Counted from the first letter of the stretch, positions 39,801 through 49,721 are shown. The stretch: DNA of 64,000 bases from Labia minor (GCA_963082975.1 OY720350.1:186001-250000), one strand, 5' to 3'. The notes: generated from the letters alone by a model not told the origin. Numbers and translations are program-made.

Positions 39801-41972
39801 AGAGTGGACGCTGACAATTTGGGTTTTTCCGGGTAAGACTGTCCCCTCCCCTGGTTTTCCCCAATAACAAAGTGAAAGAAAATTCCCTTATATGCCTCCC
39901 CTTCCGAGCCCCTAAGAGGGGTTATTTTAAAGGAACAATCGAAAAATGATTTTAAATGAATGAATGGATGAAAATTCAAATTTTATATATAGTTTTTTAT
40001 ATATGTTTATTTATTCACAAAAAATTAATTGACATAATTATCAATTTAATAAAATAAAATAGTATTATTAATAGTATTAAATTATAGCCGTAATTCTCTA
40101 GGAGGATATAGTTAAACAATGAACTTTAAATATTTATATATGTATATATTTTTACGATGATTTATTTCCGAGGACCGCGGACCCCCAGTAAAGGCTTCGC
40201 GGACCCCCAGGGGTCCGCGGACCACAGTTTAAGAACCACTGCTATAGATAAATGACCAATATATACATTCATTAATAGTATTAATTTAAATTAATTGATT
40301 TATTTGTTTTTTTTATTATTAAGTTCATTTATTAATTTTTCTAGATTTTAGTTAATTTCCTCCCTTAAAAGAAACTTATCTAATTCTGTGGTGCTAGGGG
40401 ATTTGAAAATTATTCTTTGTAATATGAAGATTTCGCTTACAGTTTCTGTCATGTCCGACCTCCATCCAACAGTTATTTTTCTCAAGTTTTTTGCTTCTCT
40501 TAATCATGTGATCTATATATTTAATTTTTTTTGATTCATTATAATAAAATTTAAACAAATAAAAATTTTCACTTTGTTAATTTATATAAATTTCAATTTA
40601 AACTGATTGTGAGTGATACGCTTAGCCAATACTCTGAATAATTTGTGTACAAAAATATTGAATGTTCTTAGCGAGATTTGATATAATGTTGTACGATTTG
40701 TCCTAAATCTGAATTAGAAGAAAATTATAAATTGCCTCCTCTTCCAGCCCAATTCATTTACCCACCCATGTTGCATATGGCATCTAAATTCCTTAAAACT
40801 CCGTTTTTTTAATTTAAAATAGAAGGAGAGAAAGAGTTTTAAATTATATTCGAATAGTCTATATATTCTATATATCAGTATTTTTTTTCTGAATTTAATA
40901 ACAAGTTGATTTTAAAAATTTTCCATTCTTAATGCATATGATTGATTACATGTGTTAAAATTTAAAAAAATTCAAATATTCTAATTTTTATATTTATATA
41001 CAATTTAATATTATTTTTTATTAATATCATATCAAAAAAAGAGAATTTATTAAAAATTAAAAATAAAAAAAGAAGCCTATTAATAAAAAATTGAATGGTG
41101 ATTTAATTATTTTATTAAATTAATTAAAATGAGACCTTTTAGAATGAATTATTTAATTGAAATGATATTTAAATATAAGAATTTAAAAAAATATTATATT
41201 CTTTGTTTGGCAATTGTTATTTAATTATGTGCAACATGATTCGACTTGCACAGAGCATCGTTATTTTTTATTAATATCACATAATAAAAATGAATCTTTT
41301 AAACATAATAAATAAAAAAAACATTTTAATAAATTTAAAAAATATATCCAATTTAAAAATGTCAAAAATTTAAAACAACTTTATATCATCATATTTTAAT
41401 TTTTATATAATATATATATATATTTAGTAATTAATAATAGAGTAATTAAATTAAAATAAAAAACAAAGATAATATAATTCAGTCATTTTAATTCAGGTTA
41501 AATAATATTTTTTTTTTATTATTCAATATTAAAATTTATATATTATTATATATATATTATAGAAAAGAAGAAATATTCAATTAAATAAAAAATAATTTAA
41601 GATAAAAATATGATCTAATAAATATTTTAATTAAATTGAGAACTTTTAGAATAAATTATTTAATTGAATTGATATTTGTATATTAGAATTTAAAATAAAA
41701 GTGAAATATTATAATAATTCTTCGATTGGGAATCGCTATGATAATTAATTGTTTGAAATGATTCCGCTAGGCCGACAGTGAGCCGCGAGCTGCTCTTGAA
41801 TGAACAACACGGAGAATTATATAAACTTTAAAAAATTAATTTCTGCGGTTATTGTTGACATATAAATAAAATTTATAGCCTATGTTACTCTAGAGGTATA
41901 TAAGAATATTGTGATGTAATTTCAAAGAAATCGGTTCAGCCAATTCTGAGTCTATAAAATAGTAATTTTCCG

Positions 41973-42023
<51 letters not shown>

Positions 42024-45000
42024 GTGAAAAATTCTAAAGTCACTTTTGGATTCTAGAGGTCATGAAACGCGAAGATATGCAAAAATTTTTAAATTCTGAG
42101 CAATGTGCAGACAAAAACCTTTTTTTATATATATAGATAGACTATATTCCCCCCAAGACAGTAAACTAATTAAGTCTTATTTAATGCTATTGAATTCTCT
42201 AGAGAGACAAGAATATGAAATGCATACATAAATGAAAAAAAAAACAAACAAATTAATTAATACACAATTAAACAAATAAAACGTTATAAGATTAAAAACG
42301 AAAGAGTATAAAGAAACATTTATTTTTAATGTAATTAATCTGATTCTAATTAAAGTAAGCACTTAAAATCTTACTTTTTCGCTTAGGATAAGTCCTTTAT
42401 AAATAATTCATTATGAGTATTAATAGTAGTAATTGTAAAATTATTTAATAGTAACGCGGAAATGTTTAAGTTTCTATTCAATTAAATTAAATTAAATATA
42501 TATATATATATATATATAAAGTAAATAAAATACTCTACTTTAATATCGAAATAGAATAATCTATTTCATTTCTTAATAATATTTACTATATTTTCTTTTA
42601 ATGCACAACTTTGCTTCCGCCATTTTGCAATAGAGTACTCTAGCGGTAAGTGGTAGTCGAAATAAATAGATCGATGATGTCATACAAAAGGGTTAGGTAT
42701 TTGTAAACATAACGCCATTGAAATATTAGTCGATTTGTGTTTGCATCGTCAATTTATTCTCCATTAAACATGTCAGTTTACGAGTCAATCCTCGTCATTT
42801 GTGGGAGGTTTTAATTTTCTGTTTTAAGAAGAAGAAGAAGAAGAAGAAGAATCGAATGCTATTAAATACCTATGAGTGAGGCCGCTATTAGTGAAAGAAA
42901 GGGCCGAGAGGCGTTTCAACGCTTCAAGAACGGTGATTTTGACGTCGAAGACAAGCATTGGGATGGAAGTATGGTTTTCGAAGATGCAGAATTGATCAAG
43001 ACTCGTGTCAAACGCGACAAGAGTAGTGTATTATGAGTGAAACAATCACAGGTGATCGTTATCGAACGCTATAAATGCGTTTGAGCCGAGCATTGAAAGA
43101 CAAACGGCCGTATTAAAACGAGAGACATGATAAAGTGATTTTACAGCATGACAATGCTCGACCCTATGTTGCGAAAGTGGTCAAGACATACTTGGAAACG
43201 TTGAAATGGAAAGTCCTACCTCACCCGCCATATTCTCCAGATGTTGCTCCCTCGGAATATCACTTGTTTTGATCAATGGCACTCGGCCTGGCTGATCAGC
43301 ACTTCTGGTCATATGAAGAATTAAAAAATTGGATCGATTCGTGGATCGCTTCAAAAGATGACCAGTTTTTTAAACGCGGGATTCGTACGCTGCTATCTTA
43401 TGTATTTATTTTAAATAATATGATAATTGATCTTAAATATTCATTGTTCATAAGGAATATTTTTTTTTAAAGTACCGAGCGGCGGCTTGGTGAACCAGGT
43501 ACTTATTATTAAATAAAAAATACAAGTAATTATGGTCTAAACAAATAGAAATCAATAAATATAAGATAAAAGAGACAAATCGTAGTAAAACTTCCGTTAA
43601 GATAACTAATTATTTATTTATTTATTTATTTACCAAATAAACATACAGAATCATAAATAAAGATAAATCATATGATTTTTAAATTAATATTGAATTTTCT
43701 TATTTGTAAATATTGGAGATAAATGTTTAATTCAATATTCTAATTATTATTATAATATAAAATATGTTTTTGTATATGTATTAGGCGTAAAAAAATAAAA
43801 AAGATAAATAGGAACAAATTAATCACCAACCTTTGAGGATATGGAAGATTAATAAATTTTAATTAATCTTACATTTTATTTTTTATTTTATTTTATTTTA
43901 TTTTATTTTAATAAGGTAAAAGCAAGGAATAGAACGCATTAGCTCTGCCTCGAAAACTAAGCCTTTTGGCGTGGGGAAGGTATTGGGGGATATGATAGAT
44001 AGATATTTTTACAATTTATTTATTAATTAAATCATATATTTTTCACTTTCACTATATCGCAATAATTAAGCATTAGATGTTGACACCATATATATATATA
44101 TATATCTAGTATATGTTTAACTTATGTTATTTAAACTAAAATTAAACTTAAACTTAATATAAAGTTTTATAAGAGTAATTTTGGTAAAGTTTCAAATTTA
44201 TTGATATCCCTACAATAACTAGTAACTATATATTGAATAAAAAAAAAATGGAATTTTTTGAAAAAAATGTTTGTTTTTTTCCTTATTTATTTTACTGAAT
44301 TATTAAATGGTTTGCTAAAACAACATATATCATAGATAAACTTAAAATATTAATTTTGTTTAATTATCTATCACACAATACTGTATCCAACACTTATTCT
44401 CTTCCACTTATAGAAGAAAGAGGCCAGATATATAAAAGTTTTTTTTTTTTTTATATTTATATATAATATGAAATTTTAATATGTATTTAAGAAATTAATT
44501 ATTAATTTGTTGTTATATTTATGATTATTCTAGATGAAGCACTTGAAGATTTATTGGAAGTCGTTGTGAAAGCTAACAATAGGGGCGTCTCTGCAGCAAG
44601 GAATGTGTCTGGAGAATCTAACTGGAGTTTTGGACAATCATTATTCTTTTCTAGTACAGTTGTCACCACAATTGGTAAATTATTATAATTATTGTTATTA
44701 AATTTATTTTATCATAAATCAATAAAAAAACTAAATATTTTATGTTCGTTTTTGTTAATCCTATAGAATTTATTAGGTATTATATTATTATATACACGTA
44801 TATTCAAGTAAATATTTTACAGTGCAAAAACAAAAAATACATAAACTATGCGATATTAGGTAAAACGGAGGGATATGGCGCGGTTAGGGATATATCTCGA
44901 AAACTAAACCTTTTGGTGTGGGGAAGGAAGGCATTAGGAGGACAATAGTAGCCAAATGAAGCGGGTATACCTTATTTATTGTTTTGTCCATCATCTTGAA

Positions 45001-46526
45001 GATCAACACAAGCAAAATTTCATCACACTCTTTAAAATTAATATATTAATACTTATTTATTCACATCTCTCTCTCTCTGTTTACTATTTGTAAGTCTTTT
45101 TCTAAAATTGTGCGAGGGATATGGCATGCGTTTTATCTTTGTTTAACATTGCAGAATTGAACCGCCCAAAACAATTTAGTAAAATATTCATGGTTACAGA
45201 CTTTTGTAAATATATTATTTAAGTTAAATACATTTTTTTTTCTTAAATTTCTTTAACTTAACTTAAATATTTGAACGTTTCACATTTATGAGTTTATATT
45301 TTTGGTTTACATATAATTTCCCAAAAACAATATCCCTCACTTTGCTTCTCTCAATATCACCACCCCTGTTAGAAATAATTAAGTATTACCGAAAAGTTAA
45401 CTTTTTTTAATTTTGTAAATTTTAAAAGTTCTTATTTTAAGAATAAGAATATAAAGCTCTCATTTTCATTCTAATAGTATGCTAGCTACCATTAACTAAC
45501 TCCAATAATCATGTCATAATAGATATTAACGTTTGAGAATTGGCAAAAATCCGAATTGTGCGTCATACCCCTCGTGTTTACCTTATCTACTATGCATAGA
45601 AATATTACCTATATATTATAATTTGTTTGTTTGTGTTTGTTTTTGATACTCTCTTTTATATAGGTTATGGCCATGTGACACCATTAAGTAAAGAAGGGAA
45701 AATCTTTTGTATCCTGTATGCAATGTTGGGCATTCCATTAACACTTGTGTTAATGTCAGCCCTTGTAGAACGATTAATGATACCAACAACATTCTTTTTA
45801 CAATATTTAAATAGCAAATTGGGACACCTTTATCAGGTAGTTTTCTCTTCTCTCTTCTCTTCTCTTCTCTCTAATTATATTATCATATTTATTTTATTCC
45901 TTTTCGTTTTTTTTTTCCAGCCTTTTAATATACGTTTATTGCATTTATTGATTGTTCTTTTGGTGTTGTTGAGCGTTATATTTCTCATTCCTGCTGCCAT
46001 TTTTGCTTATCTAGAACCTGAATGGGATTTTCTAGATTCACTTTATTATTGTTTCATTTCATTGACTACGATTGGCCTTGGTGATTATATTCCAGGTGAT
46101 ACACCAATGCAACCATATCGGCCAATCTATAAAATAGCAACTACAGGTAATAAATAAATAAATATTTATAAAAATGTATAAATAAATATATTTATTCTTT
46201 TTCTTTTCTTTCTTTCATATATGACACACACAGTTTATCTATTGATTGGATTAACTTTAATGATGTTGGCGTTGACTGTATTTTATGATATTCCACAATT
46301 AAATATTGGTATCTTTTTTCTAATGCGTTCGGATGAGAAACAATCGGATCCAGAAAAGTTGCACCTCCAAGCGCCTGGAATTGTACCTACAAAATATGGC
46401 CAAGATGTTGTTACCTGTGCTGAGAGTCCGGGTGGTGTTCATCGTCCTGCAATTGTACGAATTAAAAGTAGACGTGAGGATAGTCCAAGTCCAGAAGACA
46501 CTACACCAGTACATGCCAGACCATAA
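24217..46526 (+). CDS. TWIK-type two-pore-domain K+ channel (whole gene)
   Basis: This gene encodes a plasma-membrane leak potassium channel that works as a dimer. Coding exons are 24217-24430 (1a) or 31950-32208 (1b), then 44534-44674, 45664-45836, 45921-46146 and 46234-46526. All junction phases agree (1, 1, 0, 1). Predicted lengths are 348 (with 1a) or 363 residues (with 1b), close to vertebrate TWIK1 (about 336). The order is TM1, an extracellular cap helix region with NRGVS and an NVSGESNWSF stretch, pore 1 (TTIGYGHVTP), TM2, TM3 (LLIVLLVLLSVIFLIPAAIF), pore 2 (LTTIGLGDYIPG), TM4 and a short cytoplasmic tail ending HARP. The GLGDY in pore 2 and the overall match favour the TWIK subgroup. 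The first introns (over 12 kb) are packed with transposons. Confidence 0.92.
24431..26070. other. Intron DNA with microsatellites
   Basis: It is AT-rich, with a compound (AT)n(AG)n tract at about 25869-25920 and a less AT-rich part at 25360-25420 (GGACCTAGGCGCCTAGGC) that looks like a small repeat remnant. No exon was recognised between the two alternative first exons. Confidence 0.4.
26071..26410 (+). repeat. Repeat family A, internally deleted copy 5
   Basis: It keeps both ends of family A (start AAGTTGACCTGTGGCCAGG, end ATTGTCGGTCAGTAA) and the TGACGTCA block, but lacks about 250 bp of the central and right part. Confidence 0.75.
26490..27095 (-). repeat. LINE copy 6, 3' part, inverted
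   Basis: It begins with the complement of the LINE 3' terminus (ACTAGCTGCTCCGACCGCC, then CGGGGGCTCCGCCCCC) and runs back through the GHVARM and WEAWS coding blocks into degraded sequence. The plus-strand open frame at 26628-26876 is a shadow. Confidence 0.8.
27249..27626 (+). repeat. Repeat family A, internally deleted copy 6
   Basis: Both family ends are present. The middle is deleted and carries an extra short GC-richer stretch at 27412-27450 (AGCTGAAGTAGCCGGCG). Confidence 0.75.
27627..29037. other. AT-rich intron DNA with an unknown repeat segment
   Basis: A less AT-rich stretch at 28010-28210 (containing CTAGCTGTGACGTCATCAA and CGCCGGAAAAACCATCC) looks like a repeat remnant but has no other copy in this window. 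The rest is simple AT-rich DNA. Confidence 0.35.
29038..29195 (+). repeat. Repeat family C end fragment
   Basis: It shares GTGTCTCC, CGACTATCTCGCAA-like and AAATTAATAAATA blocks with 15560-15660 (inverted) and 61672-61805. The GC-rich palindromes are missing. Confidence 0.5.
29196..30009. other. AT-rich intron DNA, nothing recognised
   Basis: Only AT-rich simple sequence was seen. Confidence 0.4.
30010..30560 (-). repeat. LINE copy 7, 3' part, inverted, old
   Basis: It is a diverged inverted copy of the LINE C-terminal coding region, recognisable by the complements of the CAAGAACTTTC, GGACGCATCC and AGACCATGCCTCAC-like blocks. It is more diverged than the copies at 33-35 kb. Confidence 0.75.
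30561..31949. other. AT-rich intron DNA upstream of exon 1b
   Basis: Several (TA)n tracts (about 30918-30938, 31050-31070, 31548-31570) and a CA-repeat (about 31816-31840) precede exon 1b. The promoter of the 1b transcript should lie here. No clear core promoter motif could be assigned. Confidence 0.4.
31950..32208 (+). CDS. K2P channel alternative first exon 1b
   Basis: It encodes 86 residues plus one base, ending HPSVT before a GTAAGT donor (phase 1). After the ATG, a cytoplasmic N-terminus with a histidine-rich run (HHHHYHH) leads to TM1 (TTLLFLFISFYVIYLIIGAS), then FTMLEYPFEKDLRTTL and FLEEHPSV, very like the FLEEHECLS of TWIK1. Joined to exon 44534 it gives a tyrosine at the junction, where 1a gives aspartate. 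Exons 1a and 1b therefore encode different N-termini, TM1 and cap starts. Confidence 0.9.
32209..33220. other. AT-rich intron DNA with an unexplained segment
   Basis: (TA)n lies at about 32773-32802. A more complex segment at 32975-33150 (TCAAGTCGTTAGACTTCTGG followed by CGCTTTGTCGTTAAC) is not AT-rich noise and might be a SINE-like or processed remnant. No tRNA fold could be confirmed by eye. Confidence 0.35.
33221..33990 (-). repeat. LINE copy 8, 3' part, inverted
   Basis: It starts with the complement of the LINE terminus (ACTAGCTGCTCAGAGCGCC) and stops at TATTATTATG, directly before the next copy begins. It is nearly identical to the first 770 bp of copy 9, at an offset of about 773 bp. 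Small open frames on both strands are remnants. Confidence 0.85.
33994..35890 (-). repeat. LINE copy 9, longest copy, inverted
   Basis: It runs from the GC-rich 3' terminus back through the C-terminal blocks, the reverse transcriptase catalytic region (CYSDDLNIIGDS near 34925-34965) and further 5' sequence to about 35890. It is used here as the reference for the LINE. It still has frameshifts, so it is not an active copy as written. A continuous composite arm follows to about 36917. Confidence 0.8.
35891..36917. repeat. Composite repeat arm, copy 1
   Basis: AT-rich sequence leads into a conserved segment with GAGCCGCGAGCTGCTCTTGA, ATCGGTTCAGCCAATTC, a long (ACAG)n array (about 36730-36800) and a poly-T/(TA) end. 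Such a tail is typical of the 3' end of RTE-type retroelements. It is repeated almost identically at 41100-42140. Confidence 0.75.
37326..39185 (-). CDS. hAT transposase (ZBED/SCAND3-like), intact
   Basis: This 619-residue uninterrupted protein resembles the BED-finger hAT transposases related to vertebrate ZBED5/SCAND3/FAM200. It binds the element ends and catalyses cut-and-paste transposition. A BED-type zinc finger is formed by C56, C59, H76 and H81 (VCVLCQ, then LRRHLQTKH). The RNase H-like catalytic fold shows SLQLDESTDVTN, then GICTDGARAMSGTRTG and the CCIHRESLAAK segment. The C-terminus carries CEQAFSVL, part of the hAT dimerisation region. Length and domain order are complete. The start lies about 1.05 kb inside the right end. 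Short plus-strand frames across it are shadows. It could be an active autonomous copy or a very recent insertion. Confidence 0.93.
   Translation of the reverse strand: MDRWLQTGSTQKRKESDDEASTANSTKKRKTRKYSDDYLSFGFTYICNNDVERPVCVLCQESLSNESMKPANLRRHLQTKHSEHVSKSIEFFKMKKEELNSSQKLMVKTGSGGMSKKAVMASYEVALLIAKAGKPHNIAEQLILPATKVITNIMLGTKAANDINLISLSNDTVKNRIEDMSCNIKEELISRVRKSHYYSLQLDESTDVTNNANLLAFIRYEFENQIQEDVLFCDSLPSRTTANDIFNSLNNFITENEIEWPKCVGICTDGARAMSGTRTGLIALIKNVAPQVVWNHCCIHRESLAAKNMSPDLKRTLDEVVKIVNFIKARPLNSRVFKILCEEMGSQHTHLLLHTDVRWLSRGKVLIRLFELRDEIRLFLIDAHFELTECFNDFIWLAKVAYLTDIFTKLNELNLSLQGTVVNIFKVEDKIEAMIKKIDLWSKRIQNGVYESFPTLNDFIESSSEKLLNQTRQLFVEHLITLKSNFRKYFSTPDPCNNWIRDPFNMEITNAKHLSAPEQDILVELSCDTTYKLKFNKTELSNFWLLLRSDYPALANKALQHLIPFCTTYLCEQAFSVLFYIKSKYRNKLNVEPDLRLKVSNIKPDIEILVSRKQLHTSH
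39416..39540. repeat. 30-bp tandem repeat, four units, within the hAT
   Basis: Four near-identical units of TAATTTGATTCTAAAATATT plus ATTAATTTCG start at 39421, 39451, 39481 and 39511. They lie between the transposase start and the right end of the element, with shorter ATTTTAAATGAATGTTT-like repeats just to the left. Confidence 0.9.
40242..42140. repeat. Composite repeat, copy 2
   Basis: It repeats 35390-36917 almost base for base, in the same orientation. About 360 bp at 40735-41095 are absent from copy 1 and match 7800-8165. The (ACAG)n array (about 41974-42023) is shorter than in copy 1. The hAT lies at its left edge, with LINE sequence on both sides of the insertion. Confidence 0.85.
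42141..42600. other. AT-rich intron DNA, nothing recognised
   Basis: A (TA)n tract lies at about 42497-42520. No other feature was seen. Confidence 0.4.
42620..43410 (+). pseudogene. Mariner relic, internally deleted
   Basis: The 5' part reads EAFQRFKNGDFDVEDKHWDG, and after a deletion LQHDNARPYVAKVVKT, then PYSPDVAPSEYHLF, a stop and SMALGLADQHFWSYEELKNW. These are mariner transposase blocks. The first catalytic region is missing, the third catalytic Asp position is Glu (APSEYH), and stops interrupt it. A (GAA)n run near 42826-42850 precedes it. It belongs to a different mariner lineage from the intact copy at 21629. Confidence 0.85.
43471..44533. other. AT-rich intron DNA with repeat remnants
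   Basis: A short family C-like palindrome occurs at 43471-43503 (AGTACCGAGCGGCGGCTTGG) and a fragment of family D at about 43913-43990 (CCTTTTGGCGTGGGGAAGG). The last 40 bp form the polypyrimidine tract and acceptor of channel exon 2. Confidence 0.5.
44534..46526 (+). CDS. K2P channel shared exons 2 to 5
   Basis: Exon 2 (44534-44674) encodes the cap and the start of pore 1, ending TTIG. Exon 3 (45664-45836) completes GYGHVTP and TM2. Exon 4 (45921-46146) carries TM3, an IPAAIF stretch and pore 2 (TTIGLGDY). Exon 5 (46234-46526) gives TM4 and a tail of about 70 residues with KSRREDSPSPED, ending at TAA 46524-46526. Splice sites are GT-AG with polypyrimidine tracts. Introns are 989, 84 and 87 bp, the first nearly filled by a family D repeat. 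Both pore signatures are canonical, so the channel should be potassium-selective. The open frames at 45627-46157 and 46221-46526 reflect these exons. Confidence 0.92.
44859..45582. repeat. Repeat family D (MITE-like), copy 1
   Basis: The ends GGTAAAAC and GTTTACC are inverted, next to TTA on each side, which would fit a TWA-type PIF/Harbinger target duplication. The interior includes CCTTTTGGTGTGGGGAAGG and ATCAACACAAGCAAAATTTC. The same landmarks occur at 51169-51609. Confidence 0.6.
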
Positions 46527-47665
46527 ATATAAATCAATTTACTAGAAAATATACTATATTAGTTAAAATTTAAATATCTAAACACACACACACACATACA
46601 AACATATATAAACATTCTATTTTTTTTTTTTCACTATAATAAAATAAATTTATTTTATATAAATAAATAAAATATATAAATTATTCCACTTTTTTTTTTT
46701 TTTTTGTCAGACATTCAGTACACCAAACAACACAATGGAATCTTGTGTTTCTTTTTACTTCTTTTTTTCTAAATAACTTTAACAACTTTAACATATGTAG
46801 TTATATAATATTATGGATTAATAATAAATAAATGAAAATTAAATAAGTAATTGTAAATAACAATAAAAAAAAAAACACTCAAATTAACGTAGATGGTGGT
46901 TGATGATAAATAGGCAAAGTATTAAGTATAAAAAGTTTTTATGTTTTAAGAGTGAAATCTAAAAACAAAGATTAGTGTTACGTATCTCTTTCAAACAAGA
47001 GAATTTAGTGAGAGGTACACACTATTGTTGTGTAATTCCCTCTAAAATCCTATCAGAGGCACAATACTCTATTTTCCATTTCTTCCTAAGCATAATAGAT
47101 AGGAGTAGGGGTTGTATAGGATTTACTCGTTACAATTTGTATTTAATTTAAAAAAAAAGATATAAATTACGTATAAACAATACAATAAATTGCGTATCAA
47201 TGTTTTCAATGATTTATCAACTTGCAATATTGGTTGGTATATATACCTTTTAAATATAAATCAATATTATATTTTAAATAAATTTTTAATAATAATCCTA
47301 TTTTTCTAAAAAAAAAGATTAAAATCGCCGAAATTAAAAAAATTAATTATAAACCTAATAATAATAGATTAAATACATATATAATAATTATATTATAATG
47401 TTTATATTTTTATTAATTAAATAAAAATATAATTATAATATAATAAGATAAAATTAGAATTTAAAATTTAAAATTATACTTAGATTTGATAATGAAAAAA
47501 AAAAATAAAAGGTTATTTATGATGGATGAAAAGATGCACTTTTCTAATGCTATTGGTTTAATTTAAGGGTCCAAATGTATGAAAATGAATGAAGAGTTTG
47601 TAGGTAGCCAACAAGAGAGGTGAATGGAAGGTTTAGAAATCACCACTGGATTGACGTTTCATATA
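46527..47665. other. Channel 3' untranslated and intergenic DNA
   Basis: Several AATAAA-type hexamers lie just after the stop (near 46640-46680), suitable as polyadenylation signals. The rest is AT-rich with no recognisable gene. Confidence 0.45.
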
Positions 47666-48160
47666 CAGGGTCATCGAAAAAGGTGGTCGCGTATTTCGAA
47701 GAGTATAATAAAAACCGTAATACAAATGGTAAAATATTTATTTATCCATCAACAAAGATACAGAAAATCTTAAACTTTTTTTATGTACTCTTTAAAAAGT
47801 TTCGATGTGTGCTCCCTCCGTCGCACAACAGACTTCTATAGCCGATAATTGCGGGAGTCACAGTTGCAATGGCTGCGTAAATTCTTTCTTTCCGCATCAA
47901 CGCGATGTTCTTAACCTTAGCCCCAACAGAAAAAATCCAAAGGCGTCCAATCAGGACTTCAAGGAGGTCACAAAACAGGATCATTCCTCCCAATCCAACG
48001 GTCAGGAAATCTGTTGTTGAGAGCATCCATCGTCCAACGATTAGGCTATTCAAACTATTTATTAATGCTACACAATCTCTCGTTAATTTCGTGTTGATGA
48101 CGTGATTATTTATCGAATACTTGTACAACAAAATCCCGTTCACCTTTTTCGATGACCCTG
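47666..48160 (-). pseudogene. IS630/Tc-like transposon relic, 495 bp, with both ends
   Basis: Inverted ends CAGGGTCATCGAAAAAGGTG are flanked by TA on both sides. Broken minus-strand frames recall the C-terminal part of an IS630-type transposase (VKNIALMRKERIYAAIATVTPA with frameshifts around a degraded LWG-like block). It is an internally deleted, non-coding derivative. Confidence 0.75.
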
Positions 48161-49721
48161 TATAGGCATCATATATATACTTATATATTACCAAGATAAC
48201 ACTGGAAGAAATTTAAATTTTCAAAAATTTTCATCATTCAAATCATCATTGCAATATATATATATATATATCAATTTAATAAAAAGAAATTTATTTTATA
48301 AAATTATGTGAATTAAAATAGTATAATATTATTATACATGTCTCTCTCCCTCCTAAATTCCCTCCCAACAATTAATATAATACATAGAGATAGATATATA
48401 AAAAGAAAACTAGATAATAATTTATTAAAAATATTAGAGAATAGATACATATACTATAGATAATATAATAGATAAATACAAATAAATATAGTTTATATAT
48501 TTATTAAATAATAAGGATATTAAAGAGATAGACAAATAATAATTAATCAAATTAAAAGACTACATATGATTCGTATAGTATAGTAGTATTATAATATCAA
48601 AATATAATAAAATATTAGATATACACACGTATTATCTAAATAACAATGCATATTAGAATTCCACAGCCATATCTTCTCTATTTCTCTCTCACACTGACCA
48701 TTTTCTTTTCATCAATGAGGTACCTCTATATATCAATATATCATTGAGAGAGATAATTAATAGAAAAATTGAAATATTATTTGCATCCAACAGACTATAT
48801 CGTTCGAATACTCGTTACCATCGACACAATCAATGAAGTGAATGGCGTCTGAATTATTTTTAAACTTGTCAGAGAAACATATTTTGAAATATGAATTCGC
48901 AATATTGCCTTGTAATAAAATTTATCACCATTGAACACTGTTCAATGATGTCCCACGTGAATTAGAGGTTACCTTTTGTTTATTTTTTAATAAAATCGTT
49001 GGAGAGCAAACTATTTTAAATAAATTTACTCTATAATAAAATATAAATTTAAAAATGAATTTCGTGACAACAATCTTTCATTAACAAAAGCTGCTACAAA
49101 TTCTAATGTTAAGCAAACATTATTTTTTTTATCGTATAGAAAAAAGAAAAAAACACTGAACTTTCAGACACACAAACTAATTGCCAGAATTTTTAAAAAA
49201 ATTTATCGAAAAGACCAACAAAAATCACAATCAAACGTGAAAATAACCCGGAAATAATTAAAAAACTTAATTATTTCTTCAATAGGAAAAATTATATATG
49301 ATATATATATATATATATATATGAATAGTTATATATACGATATCAGAATACAATATTTAATACGTAAATTGAAATCAATGATAGTGATAATAAACGACAA
49401 CAAGAGAGAGATAGAGAGGTAGGAGAGATAGGTGGGGGTCCAGAATCCACCTTCCTATATTTCTCATTACATTTAAAAATTATATAATTCTTATTTTATA
49501 TATTAACCAATTCAATTGTCCCCTCCTACTTGGCTCTTTATTGCATTTTTCTACTAGAATATTATATTCATTATTAGTCATCTATTATAAAATTACTAAA
49601 ATTTGTACCTGAGATAGTAAACCTGATTGTGAGAGATGAATTTCATTATAAACACGCATTTAATTTCATACCCTACCCCTTACACCCCCCCCCCCCCGCT
49701 TCCCTGATTGTGCCTATCATA
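48161..49721. other. AT-rich intergenic DNA
   Basis: (TA)n lies at about 48253-48270 and 49300-49322. A poly-C run sits at about 49686-49697, just before the Tigger-like element. No gene was recognised. Confidence 0.4.

Larger units (their letters stand above)
36940..40241 (-). mobile_element. Complete hAT element
   Basis: The 3302-bp element is flanked by a perfect 8-bp duplication CTATAGAT (36932-36939 and 40242-40249). The ends are CATAGGTTCTTAAACT on the left and the complement of CAGTGGTTCTTAAACT on the right, so the left terminus has two changes. Subterminal GGACCCCC-type blocks are inverted at both ends. It carries one long minus-strand transposase gene and AT-rich non-coding arms. 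Confidence 0.95.
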
